From: Desulfobulbaceae bacterium UBA2273
Lineage (GTDB): Bacteria; Desulfobacterota; Desulfobulbia; Desulfobulbales; Desulfurivibrionaceae
Assembly: GCA_002347095.1 (NCBI GenBank)
Contig: DDWZ01000028.1
Span: forward strand, 62,001-126,000
Reading direction: 5' to 3'
DNA length: 64,000 nt
Below the pieces are notes generated by a model. That model saw only the letters and a program-made list of their open reading frames with translations. It did no database searches and had not been told where the DNA came from. How positions within the stretch are numbered: the first letter of the stretch is position 1; the number at the start of each line of letters is the position of its first letter. Shown here in pieces: positions 26,701 to 33,697 of this stretch. The translations under genes were made by a program, and so were the position numbers.

Positions 26701-27899
26701 TGGCCGTTCCGTTTTACGCCCAATACCGCTGGCAGAAGCAGCTTGCCCTGGAAAAAACCGCCAGGCAGGCCGTGATCCGGCGCGAGTATCTGGCTGCGGC
26801 AAATTATTTTAAGAAGTTGTTGCGGGAATATCCTGCGGAGGCTTCCCTGCAGTTTGATTTGGCCGGGATTTACAGCCGGTTCGGGCAGTTGGGGCATGAA
26901 GCCGCGCTGTATGAGGATATCCGCGCCGCCGGAGGGGAGTTCCCTGGTTTGACCGAGGCCAGAGAGAGAAACGAGTTGAAGCGCCAACCCAGGGTTGCTT
27001 TGGGGTATGGCTATCTCCGGGAGGAGGGCAGGGAAGGCTATAAGGCGATCAGGAAAACCTGGGAAGGGGCCAGCCTGCAATACTCGCCCTATCTGCAGCA
27101 TGATGTGGCGGTGGATCTTGCTCGGCTCGACTACCAGGATCCCGGCGGCACCGGCAAGATTCGTGGAAACCGCGCCTTTGTTTCCTACGCGGCCAATATC
27201 AATGAGCAGCTTCTTCTGCGCGGCGGGGCAGGAGCGGAGTTGTTGGAAAACAGCCAGCCCGACACCGCCCTGGTTGAGCTGGCCGCGGAGGGGCGTCTGG
27301 GAGACCGGTTGACCGGCATTCTTTCCTATGGGCGGGATGTCAAGCACGACACCCTGGCCAGCTTGAGCCGGAATATCGTGCAGCAGGACTATCGGGCGGA
27401 TTTAGTCGTGGACATGGTTCCCAGCGTCCAGGCGGGAGGCGGGTATCTTTACACTGATTTTTCCGACAATAATACCATGAAAGGGTATGATGTGTGGGCG
27501 GCCTACCTGCTTTTTCTTGATCCGGCATTTTTGAAATTTTGCTATACCTACGATTTTAAGGACACCGTGTCGGGCAGAGGCGACGGAGTTCTGCTGGCGG
27601 ATGGGTTTGGCGCCTCCGATCACCCGTACTGGACGCCGATGAATTATTGGCAGAACCGCTTCAGCCTGTATTTCAGGCACCAGCTTTCCGATGATCAGTT
27701 CCGGCGCGGTGTTCCCCGGTACTATGATCTTGAGTATGCCGTGGTCTATGACGAGATGGGGTATGCCATGCAAACCTGGAAGGGAGGCTTTTTTGTGGAA
27801 TATGCCCCGCAGGTCATTTTTTCCGCGACAACGGAATTGACCTCAGGCCCTGATTACCGGGCCAAGGAGTTTTTTCTTTCGGCCATTTACCGCTGGTAG
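23766..27899 (+). CDS. Very large TPR protein with C-terminal outer-membrane beta-barrel (PgaA/BcsC-like architecture)
   Basis: This 1377-residue protein has a Sec signal (hydrophobic LAWASAFCIFLSLLLPVAGQAAE near residues 24-46, cleaved after AxA, written in parts LAWASAFCIFL and SLLLPVAGQAAE). About 900 residues of tandem TPR-like helical repeats follow (for example AEALYKKVLQREPGNLQALR). The last ~330 residues alternate strands and end in an aromatic residue (AIYRW), typical of an outer-membrane barrel. This is the layout of the polysaccharide exporters PgaA and BcsC, but it is larger than PgaA, and no synthase gene is visible. It begins 69 bp after the aminotransferase. Confidence 0.85.
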   Translation: MRIGLRFSLSPVLLFPIVLRARTLAWASAFCIFLSLLLPVAGQAAESAVSRGKEVVPARTIQLKEDKDVAWKALWDQGRELARNGRLVEAAPVYEALLSLREGLEAARWELVTILLQLKREDGALPHLELLVEGAPRNVQYLFALAEVSRGRNNAARAEALYKKVLQREPGNLQALRGAASVLVAQQKKGEAAAMLETLLQREPTRLALREELGNLYYEMGAYDKARAHFTVLARENQADSAILLKTAQTYDKSGLESQAVEYWQRLAHISKSAEAKERLSAYYLKGGKAEDALAHLLPLVEKEPSSPRLLKRLGQIYASLARLPEALAYFERYISLKPEDKEVLRQVIDIHAVLGNTPGGMALGRSLRLEPLPDLENLARGAALYEARGELREAIALYDQILAVTPDDPEILAKRAKVLLANGNEDEASAMWGHLARREKLLEVLEVLFRMEPGNTTVLKKLAGMYLDRGELAQSLEIFARLEALGVRTPEVLAGQALACEGLGRSAKALALYEQLLDGADATGGFRLRCVQLAGGLGLLRKTQSHLARLQEKFPELYASPQTQLRIAKALNAAAAQGAAREYYTGILAQDQVGDDLTMAAFLGLSEIYRQNGLPYEAEQVLRQAYLRYPRDGAVLGRLFALALQEKHFAEAWVWLERLAQQDSNVARQGAGAARMIGPLAQEVSDPRLLWARLLAAEGETGDAVKLARQVVRELPETTENKLLLTRLLLADGQYGAAEEVAGPVSDQGGKPEAGLLLLRIYRAQGKSGAEKALFQRILTESAHDQGLVLDLLQAMAEEGLIAELCERADLAGRQYPESVAIRSLAASAREANGEVGPAIELWQGIVRDFPEQEFAVVRLAHLLFHHGRFAEARAVAERFPQGTLRPDMVLLKARILWAEHEWEKSVAMYDGFLQPSVADSIVVLARERKVPLPQPEEPGVWTRLTVAESARQTVIDGLMTPTAVLEPGERAMALNRMAVPFYAQYRWQKQLALEKTARQAVIRREYLAAANYFKKLLREYPAEASLQFDLAGIYSRFGQLGHEAALYEDIRAAGGEFPGLTEARERNELKRQPRVALGYGYLREEGREGYKAIRKTWEGASLQYSPYLQHDVAVDLARLDYQDPGGTGKIRGNRAFVSYAANINEQLLLRGGAGAELLENSQPDTALVELAAEGRLGDRLTGILSYGRDVKHDTLASLSRNIVQQDYRADLVVDMVPSVQAGGGYLYTDFSDNNTMKGYDVWAAYLLFLDPAFLKFCYTYDFKDTVSGRGDGVLLADGFGASDHPYWTPMNYWQNRFSLYFRHQLSDDQFRRGVPRYYDLEYAVVYDEMGYAMQTWKGGFFVEYAPQVIFSATTELTSGPDYRAKEFFLSAIYRW

Positions 27900-28118
27900 C
27901 CCTGCTTTTCCCGGCCCGCTTTCCCTTGCAATCTTTTTTGTCGTGTGCTAATTGAATGGTTTGCTGTTGTCCTGCCTCTCCGGATACCGGAGTGCGCTGG
28001 CGTTGATGGGTTGATGGATATTTTCGCCGTTTAGACCGGGGCGATCGCTGCTGCGATTGCCTGCCGGGAAAACGGCCATTTTTTTTATAGCGTTTTATTG
28101 TCTGGCAAGGAGGATGTT

Positions 28119-28604
28119 ATGGTTGAGCGTATTCCCATGTCTCAGGAGGGATATGCCAGATTGCGTCAGGAGCTTGATCGGCTGCAGAAGAAAGAGCGTC
28201 CCGCGGTCATCGAGGCGATCGAGGTAGCGCGTGGGCACGGCGATTTGAAGGAAAATGCCGAATACCATGCGGCCAAGGAGCGTCAGGGGCACATCGAAGG
28301 GCGGATCATGGAGCTCAAGGACAAGCTGGGGCGGGCCGAGGTTATCGACTGCTCCGCCGTGGACTGTTCCCGGGTGGTTTTTGGCACGGTTGTCTCCCTT
28401 GTCGATCTGGATACGGACGACGAGATCCGGTATCAGCTTTTGGGGCCATTGGAGGCGGACGTGAGCAAAGGCAGCATTTCCGTGCTTTCCCCGATCGGCC
28501 GGGCCATGATCGGCAAAAGCGTGGGGGACGAGATCACCGTGAAAACCCCGGGCGGGGTGCGGCAACTGGAGGTCATGGAGATCAAGCCTCCGGAGCAGGC
28601 TTAA
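28119..28604 (+). CDS. greA: Transcription elongation factor GreA
   Basis: The 161-residue protein stimulates RNA polymerase transcript cleavage to rescue backtracked complexes. The N-terminal coiled coil carries the acidic tip (GDLKENAEYHAAKERQ), and the C-terminal FKBP-like domain ends with SPIGRAMIGKSVGDEI and TPGG. I chose the ATG at MVERIPMSQ, preceded by AAGGAGG at 8 bases; the ORF's earlier start is inside that site. A tandem repeat region follows its stop. Confidence 0.96.
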   Translation: MVERIPMSQEGYARLRQELDRLQKKERPAVIEAIEVARGHGDLKENAEYHAAKERQGHIEGRIMELKDKLGRAEVIDCSAVDCSRVVFGTVVSLVDLDTDDEIRYQLLGPLEADVSKGSISVLSPIGRAMIGKSVGDEITVKTPGGVRQLEVMEIKPPEQA

Positions 28605-28672
28605 AGCTGAGTGCTGAGTGCAAAGTACCGAGCACTCGGAACTCAGCACTCGGAACTCAGCACTCGGAACTT
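28605..28672. repeat. Short tandem/inverted repeat after greA
   Basis: A 14-bp unit (CTCGGAACTCAGCA) is repeated 2.6 times at 28635-28670. The preceding GAGTGCTGAGTGC at about 28610-28621 is nearly complementary to it, so the region can fold as a hairpin. It lies between the convergent greA and TetR genes and may act as a transcript end, though without a clean T-tract. Such stuttered GAGTGCTGAGTGC repeats are widespread simple repeats. Confidence 0.75.
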
Positions 28673-28694
28673 TAAAAAGTCCCTGTGGCCTTTT

Positions 28695-29282
28695 TTACGA
28701 GTCCGTCATAATGCCGGAAATGAAGATATCGCTGATCTGTCGGGCCGCTTCGTCGATGGTGTAGCTGTGGTGCGGCGATAGAACCCAGAGCCTGGAGGTT
28801 TCATCCAGCGCCCCGAAAAAGGCCCGCTTGAATACGCCCGGCAGGAGGCTCTTGCGGAACACCCCCTCTTCCTGGCCCTTGTGGATAATGGCCGAGACCA
28901 CATCCACATATTCAATAAACTTCGTATTTCTGTATTCTTTCATGAACTTGTTGCTCTGGCGCAACTCCATCTGCAAAACCTCGGCAAGCTCCTTTTTCTC
29001 CTCCATGAGTTGCATGTGGTGGAGGGCAAAAATGTGGAGCATCTTCCGGGGATCGGTCTCTTTTTCCAGGAGGAGTTTAACCTCCAGGATGATCTTGCCG
29101 ATCTCTTCCTCAAAGAGCGAAATAAGGATGTCGTACTTGTTGTTGAAATAGAGGTAGATGGTCCCGTCGGCCACCTGGGCTTCCTTGGCAATGTCGGAAA
29201 TGCGGGCGCTGAAAAACCCTTTTCTGGCAAAAACGGTGATGGCCGCTTCGATGATCTTGGAATGTTTGTCCGATGTTCTCAT
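28695..29282 (-). CDS. TetR-family regulator (FadR-like)
   Basis: The 195-residue protein has an N-terminal HTH (IIEAAITVFARKGF, ISDIAKEAQVADGTIYLYF) and a helical ligand-binding domain typical of Bacillus-type FadR, which senses long-chain acyl-CoA. The operator-like sequence TGAATGTGTATTCATTCA just upstream resembles the Bacillus FadR box, and sits over the expected transcription start, so autoregulation is likely. No fatty-acid gene is adjacent; greA converges and purD is divergent. Confidence 0.9.
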   Translation of the reverse strand: MRTSDKHSKIIEAAITVFARKGFFSARISDIAKEAQVADGTIYLYFNNKYDILISLFEEEIGKIILEVKLLLEKETDPRKMLHIFALHHMQLMEEKKELAEVLQMELRQSNKFMKEYRNTKFIEYVDVVSAIIHKGQEEGVFRKSLLPGVFKRAFFGALDETSRLWVLSPHHSYTIDEAARQISDIFISGIMTDS

Positions 29283-29330
29283 GGAGTCAGCAGGATACGT
29301 AGAGGTGACGGTCGTGGGATGGTTGACTTA

Positions 29331-29348
29331 TGAATGTGTATTCATTCA
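29331..29348. promoter_or_regulatory. FadR/TetR-type operator
   Basis: The sequence TGAATGTGTATTCATTCA has 6-bp inverted arms TGAATG/CATTCA separated by 6 bases. It lies between a strong minus-strand promoter (29360-29388) and the TetR start codon, at about +5 to +22 of the expected transcript, so binding would block initiation. It is close to the known FadR-type box. Confidence 0.75.
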
Positions 29349-29359
29349 TTTTTCGGCCT

Positions 29360-29388
29360 ATCATAGAAGGGGAAGGACCGGGTGTCAA
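29360..29388 (-). promoter_or_regulatory. Sigma-70 promoter for the TetR gene; gene-free stretch 29283-29663
   Basis: On the minus strand, TTGACA (29383-29388) and TATGAT (29360-29365) are separated by exactly 17 bases. This is a near-consensus promoter reading toward the TetR gene. The rest of the 381-bp gene-free stretch up to purD contains a perfect 7-bp hairpin at 29462-29479 (CCGCGGG/CCCGCGG) and otherwise nothing I can interpret. Confidence 0.85.
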
Positions 29389-29663
29389 GGCAAAAGTTTT
29401 TTCTGAAGAAAGTAAGGATTTTTGCCGGCAGACGCAGCGAATTGTTGGGTGGCGACGGGAACCGCGGGGTTGCCCGCGGGTAAGGGACGGAATCCTATCG
29501 CGGGTTTGGTTCTCCAGGTGATACATTTGTGCCTCGCAACGGTTTAATGCTTTCTTGTCCTGCGGTTTTGGGGTAAAATGCAGCCCTCCGGTTTTTGAGT
29601 ATTTCCTAATGACTCCGGGGGGATAAAAGATTATTAGTCAAGGATAAGCCGAGGAGATTTTTG

Positions 29664-30938
29664 ATGAAGATTCTGGTTGTTGGTTCGGGCGGCAGGGAGC
29701 ATGCCCTGGTCTGGAAGTTGCGGCAGAGCCCCAGGGTGACCGAGATATATTGCGCACCGGGCAATGCCGGGATCAGCACCTTGGCAACCTGCGTTGCGAT
29801 CGGCGCCACTGATATTGAAGCGCTTGCCGGCTTTGCGCAAGAGAAAGGGGTTGGCCTCACCGTGATCGGCCCTGAAGTCCCGCTTTCCTTGGGCATCGTG
29901 GATTCTTTTGAAGAAAAAGGGCTGCGGGTGTTCGGCCCCCGGCGCAACGCCGCCACCCTTGAAGGCAGCAAGGTTTTCATGAAGGATCTGCTTGAAAAAT
30001 ATCATATTCCCTCTGCCTTTTACGCCACCTTTACCGACAGGGAAGAGGCCCTCGGCTATGTGGAAAAGCAGTCCGCTCCCTTGGTGGTCAAAACCGATGG
30101 CTTGGCCGCAGGCAAGGGCGTGGTGGTGGCCCAAACCATTGCCGAGGCAAAGGCGGCGGTGGACCTGTTCATGAAGGAAAAGGCCTTTGGCGAGGCAGGC
30201 AGCCGGGTGGTGATCGAGGAGTTTCTTTCTGGGGAGGAAGCCTCTTTTCTTGCCTTCACCGATGGAGAGACGGTCCTGCCCCTGCCGACCTCCCAGGACC
30301 ATAAGGCGATTTTTGATGGCGACAAGGGTCCGAACACCGGGGGCATGGGAGCCTATTCCCCTGCGCCGGTGGTGACCGAATCCCTGCACCGCCAGGTCAT
30401 GGAAACCGTGATGCTGCCCACGGTCAAGGGACTGGCTGCGGAAGGCTGCCCCTATAAAGGGGTGCTCTATGCCGGGTTGATGATCGACAAGGGGGTGGTC
30501 AAGGTGCTTGAGTTCAACTGCCGGTTCGGCGACCCCGAGGCCCAGCCCTTGCTCATGCGGCTCAAAACCGATCTCGTGGAGGTCATGGAGGCGGTGATCG
30601 ATGGCCGCCTCTCCGAGATATCCCTGGAGATCGACCCGCGCCCCACGGTCTGCGTGGTCATGGCGGCCGGAGGCTATCCCGGCAAGTATGAAAACGGCAA
30701 GGTCATCCATGGCCTTGCGAAGGCTGGGGAGCATAAGGACGTGGTGGTTTTTCATGCCGGCACCGCATGGCAGGGAGATGCGGTCGTCACCAACGGCGGC
30801 CGGGTGTTGGGGGTGACCGCCATCGGCGACACGGTGCAGGATGCCATTGGCAAGGCATACAAGGCCACGGAGGAGATCGGCTGGGACGGCTGTTACTACC
30901 GAAAGGATATCGGCCGCAAGGCCTTGGACCGAAAATAA
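29664..30938 (+). CDS. purD: Phosphoribosylamine-glycine ligase
   Basis: The 424-residue ATP-grasp enzyme makes GAR in purine synthesis. Motifs are ILVVGSGGREHAL at the N terminus, GPEVPLSLGI, SKVFMKDLL, VVKTDGLAAGKGV (ATP grasp), GPNTGGMGAYSP, NCRFGDPEAQ and AAGGYPGKYE. I use the ATG at 29664, preceded by GAGGAG; the TTG one codon earlier is less likely. Its TAA stop lies inside the left arm of palindromic element copy 2, which separates it from purE. Confidence 0.97.
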   Translation: MKILVVGSGGREHALVWKLRQSPRVTEIYCAPGNAGISTLATCVAIGATDIEALAGFAQEKGVGLTVIGPEVPLSLGIVDSFEEKGLRVFGPRRNAATLEGSKVFMKDLLEKYHIPSAFYATFTDREEALGYVEKQSAPLVVKTDGLAAGKGVVVAQTIAEAKAAVDLFMKEKAFGEAGSRVVIEEFLSGEEASFLAFTDGETVLPLPTSQDHKAIFDGDKGPNTGGMGAYSPAPVVTESLHRQVMETVMLPTVKGLAAEGCPYKGVLYAGLMIDKGVVKVLEFNCRFGDPEAQPLLMRLKTDLVEVMEAVIDGRLSEISLEIDPRPTVCVVMAAGGYPGKYENGKVIHGLAKAGEHKDVVVFHAGTAWQGDAVVTNGGRVLGVTAIGDTVQDAIGKAYKATEEIGWDGCYYRKDIGRKALDRK

Positions 30939-31080
30939 ACGTTCAGCAGCACCGCATCTGCTTTGTCATCGGCCTGCTCATGTGCAATAGCACACTTCGC
31001 AGGCCTCTTTGTCGGCACTTCTGCCGACAATTGACACGCGCATCTGCGGCAGCAGCGAAGCGGCGCTGCTGAACGTTTAT
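30935..31080 (+). repeat. Dispersed palindromic element, copy 2 (long variant)
   Basis: The outer arms are perfect 16-bp inverted repeats (30935-30950 and 31065-31080, ATAAACGTTCAGCAGC). The core matches copy 1, but about 27 extra bases after CTCTTT carry an added hairpin GTCGGCA-CTTC-TGCCGAC, and about 12 more lie before the right arm. The purD stop codon TAA (30936-30938) is part of the stem. It lies between purD and purE, transcribed in the same direction. Confidence 0.93.
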
Positions 31081-31098
31081 CGTACATAGTCTAAGTTG

Positions 31099-31123
31099 TT
31101 TTGTTTCAGGGGAATGATTACGA
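31099..31123 (+). repeat. 25-bp motif shared downstream of element copies 2 and 3
   Basis: The sequence TTTTGTTTC-A-GG-G-GAATGATTACGA matches 48121-48145 at 23 of 25 positions. It begins 18 bp after the right arm of copy 2, just upstream of the purE ribosome-binding region. It may be a downstream part of the element or a shared leader sequence. Confidence 0.75.
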
Positions 31124-31142
31124 CCATACAGGAGAGTGAGCT

Positions 31143-31631
31143 ATGATCGGTATTGTCATGGGCAGTGATTCGGACCTGCCGGTTATGCAGGGGTGCGTGG
31201 ATTTTTTGCAGAAGATGGATATCCCTTACGAAATAACGGTGGCTTCGGCTCACCGGAGCCCGGCGCGGGCCTTGGAATATGCAAGCAGCGCCAAGGGGCG
31301 CGGCCTGAAGATCATCATCGCCGCAGCGGGGATGGCGGCCCATCTGGCCGGAGTTCTGGCGGCCCATACCACTCTGCCCGTTATCGGGGTGCCAATTGAC
31401 TCCTCTTCCCTAAACGGCCTTGATGCCTTGCTTTCCACGGTGCAGATGCCGCCGGGCGTGCCGGTGGCTACCATGGGCATCGGCAAGGCCGGCGCGAAAA
31501 ATGGGGCTATTCTTGCGGCGCAGATCCTGGCCCTTGCCGATGACCAGTTGGCGGCAAGGCTTGTCGCCTTTAAAGAAGAGATGGCCCGCGAGGTTGAGGA
31601 AAAGGCGCAACGGCTCGTTGGAAGTGCGTGA
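31143..31631 (+). CDS. purE: N5-carboxyaminoimidazole ribonucleotide mutase
   Basis: The 162-residue class I PurE has GSDSDLPVM at the N terminus, ASAHRSPARALEYA, IAAAGMAAHLAG and the VPIDSSSLNGLDALLSTVQMPPG region. It rearranges N5-CAIR to CAIR in purine synthesis. The class I form normally needs PurK; none is seen in the window. An AGGAGAGTGAGCT ribosome-binding region precedes the ATG. The tsaC gene begins just after its stop. Confidence 0.97.
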   Translation: MIGIVMGSDSDLPVMQGCVDFLQKMDIPYEITVASAHRSPARALEYASSAKGRGLKIIIAAAGMAAHLAGVLAAHTTLPVIGVPIDSSSLNGLDALLSTVQMPPGVPVATMGIGKAGAKNGAILAAQILALADDQLAARLVAFKEEMAREVEEKAQRLVGSA

Positions 31632-31641
31632 CAGGGAAACC

Positions 31642-32262
31642 GTGGCGCAATCCCCTGTGACGGAAGAGGCCCTGGCCCAAGCCTGTGCGGTTCTTCGCTC
31701 GGGAGGGGTTGTCGCCTTTCCCACGGAAACATATTACGGACTGGCGGTTGATCCTTTCAATCAGGCGGCCGTGTCCCGTCTTTTTGCCCTGAAAGGACGC
31801 TCTCCCGACAAGCCGGTCCTGTTGATTATCGACAATTCCTCCCAACTTACCCGTCTTGTCGCGGCGATTCCCCCCCTCTTTCCTCTGCTGATGGAAAGAT
31901 TCTGGCCCGGGCCATTGACCCTTGTCTTTCCAGCGGCTCAATCCTTGCCGGAGATGCTTACCGGCTCCCGGGGCACCATTGGGGTGCGGGTTTCTTCCCA
32001 TCCCGTGGCCCAGAAACTTGTCAAGGCCTTTGGCCGGCCGATAACGGCGACCAGCGCGAATTTTTCCGGGCAACCCGCGGCGGTGGCTGCCGACGGCGTG
32101 TTTGCGCAGTTGGGTCCGGAGGTGGATGTTGTTCTTGACGGCGGGCTGACCCCAGGCGGCCAGGGTTCGACCCTCCTGGGCTATCAGGAGGGCAAGATCC
32201 GCCTGCTCAGGGCGGGGGTCATTCCTTTTGCCCGGATAGAGGCGGCCTTGCTCGAAGCATAG
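31642..32262 (+). CDS. tsaC: Threonylcarbamoyl-AMP synthase (TsaC/YrdC/Sua5 type)
   Basis: The protein is 206 residues from a GTG at 31642 with AGGGAA spaced 5 bases before it; a GTG at 31624 overlapping purE is the alternative. Motifs are VVAFPTETYYGLAVD, SRLFALKGRSPDKP, FWPGPLTLVFP, GVRVSSHP and ATSANFSGQ. It makes threonylcarbamoyl-AMP for the tRNA t6A modification. The partner tsaE is also in this window (35518-36000). Confidence 0.93.
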   Translation: MAQSPVTEEALAQACAVLRSGGVVAFPTETYYGLAVDPFNQAAVSRLFALKGRSPDKPVLLIIDNSSQLTRLVAAIPPLFPLLMERFWPGPLTLVFPAAQSLPEMLTGSRGTIGVRVSSHPVAQKLVKAFGRPITATSANFSGQPAAVAADGVFAQLGPEVDVVLDGGLTPGGQGSTLLGYQEGKIRLLRAGVIPFARIEAALLEA

Positions 32263-32452
32263 GGGTGCTTTTCTCCCCGGTTTGCAGGAGAAAAAATACG
32301 GCGCGAAATTTTCCCATTTATACATTTGCTGATCGGCAGCACTTTCTGTATGATACCAATGAGCCGCAATCGTGGGTTTAATGATGTTGCGTCGTCGCCT
32401 CCTTGTTGTTTTCCGGCTGTGGCGGCCACCAATTTTATGATAAGGAACAGAT

Positions 32453-32779
32453 ATGGCAGACCTTGAGTGGGATAGGGATTTCGCCCTGGAGCAGTCCGGA
32501 GACGACGAAGAGATGCTGGCGGAACTTTTGGTGCTGTTTCGCGATTCTTCCGCCTCTGATCTGGCGCGGATCAATGACGCTCTTGCCGCGGAAAAAGCCG
32601 TGGCCGTGGCTGATGCCGCGCACAGCATCAAGGGCGCCTCAGCCAGCCTCGGGGTGGAAGGTGTGCGCAAGATCGCGGCCGAGCTTGAAAAGAAAGGCCG
32701 GGCCGGCGATCTATCCCAGGGAAGGGAGCTCGCCGCCCAGCTTGCCGATCTTCTCGCGGCCTTTGCCGAACGGCAATGA
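32453..32779 (+). CDS. Histidine phosphotransfer (Hpt) domain protein
   Basis: The 108-residue all-helical protein has the Hpt signature AHSIKGASASLG with the phospho-histidine at H57. It should shuttle phosphate between receiver domains. The next two genes encode an HDOD protein and a hybrid histidine kinase on the same strand, so it probably serves that phosphorelay. A long upstream spacer (32263-32452) contains a weak inverted repeat TTTTCTCC...GGAGAAAA. Confidence 0.9.
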   Translation: MADLEWDRDFALEQSGDDEEMLAELLVLFRDSSASDLARINDALAAEKAVAVADAAHSIKGASASLGVEGVRKIAAELEKKGRAGDLSQGRELAAQLADLLAAFAERQ

Positions 32780-32847
32780 AAGTGACCAGAGTAGAAAGGC
32801 CTCCTGTTGCAGGGACAAGATCTTCCCTGAATTTCTCTGACTGAATC

Positions 32848-33690
32848 ATGCCCAGCGCCAAAGAAATACTTCGGAAATTCACCGAACTGAAAACGCTCCC
32901 GCATGTGGCGATCAAGGTGACCCAACTGGTCAATGACGATCGCAGCACCATGCAGGATTTCGAAGAGATCATCAAGCTCGACCCTGTTCTGGTCACCCGG
33001 TTGTTGCGTCTTGTCAACAGCCCCTATTTCGGCCTCTCCCAAAAAGTCGAATCTATTTCCAAGGCCGTGGTTTTCGCCGGCATGAAGCAGCTCCGCAATC
33101 TGGTGGCGGTTGAAGGGTTGCGCGGGCTGTTCAAGGGCGAGGATGCTGATTTTTCGGCGCCGAAACTCTGGATGCATTCCGCCACCGTGGCCATCCTCTC
33201 GGGAATGATTGCCAAGCGTATTTTCGGCAAGGACGGCGAGGATGTTTTTCTGGCCGGCATCATCCATGACATCGGACTTATTGTTGAAAATCAGATAGCT
33301 GGGGAGGCGCTGCGCGAAGCCTGTAAGGCCTACCGGGAGGGAAAGGGAACCCTGATCGAGTGCGAACGCAATGCCATTGGCGCCGATCATGCCGAGGTGG
33401 GCTATCTTCTTACCAAGGACTGGGGATTGCCCCAGGAGGTGCTCGGCTCCGTCAAGTCGCATCATCTTGCCAAGCAGGGGAAATCCGTTTCCAGCACCGG
33501 CAGCATTTTGCAACTGGCGGAATTCATGGCCGGAAAGATGCAGTATTGGGCCATCCCCGGACCCATCGAGCCATTGCCCCCCGAGTTGACCGAGCATGTG
33601 AAGGAGAAAGTGGCGGATTACAAAATCATTATCAGGGATCTGCCCGGAGAAATGGCCAAGGCCAAAGAATTGTACGAGTCGGACGAGTGA
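32848..33690 (+). CDS. HDOD-domain signalling protein
   Basis: The 280-residue protein is a single HDOD domain (about residues 12-210): LKTLPHVAIKVTQLVNDDRS, LDPVLVTRLLRLVNSPYFGL, and AGIIHDIGLIVENQ. HDOD domains resemble HD phosphohydrolases but usually lack complete metal-binding residues and act in signalling, often with histidine kinases. It lies 7 bp before the hybrid kinase, so cotranscription is very likely. Confidence 0.92.
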   Translation: MPSAKEILRKFTELKTLPHVAIKVTQLVNDDRSTMQDFEEIIKLDPVLVTRLLRLVNSPYFGLSQKVESISKAVVFAGMKQLRNLVAVEGLRGLFKGEDADFSAPKLWMHSATVAILSGMIAKRIFGKDGEDVFLAGIIHDIGLIVENQIAGEALREACKAYREGKGTLIECERNAIGADHAEVGYLLTKDWGLPQEVLGSVKSHHLAKQGKSVSSTGSILQLAEFMAGKMQYWAIPGPIEPLPPELTEHVKEKVADYKIIIRDLPGEMAKAKELYESDE

Positions 33691-33697
33691 AACGCTG

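Noticed and set aside
25284..27347. 687-residue minus-strand reading frame
   Set aside because: It is antisense to the TPR/barrel gene, whose repeats and signal peptide are convincing.
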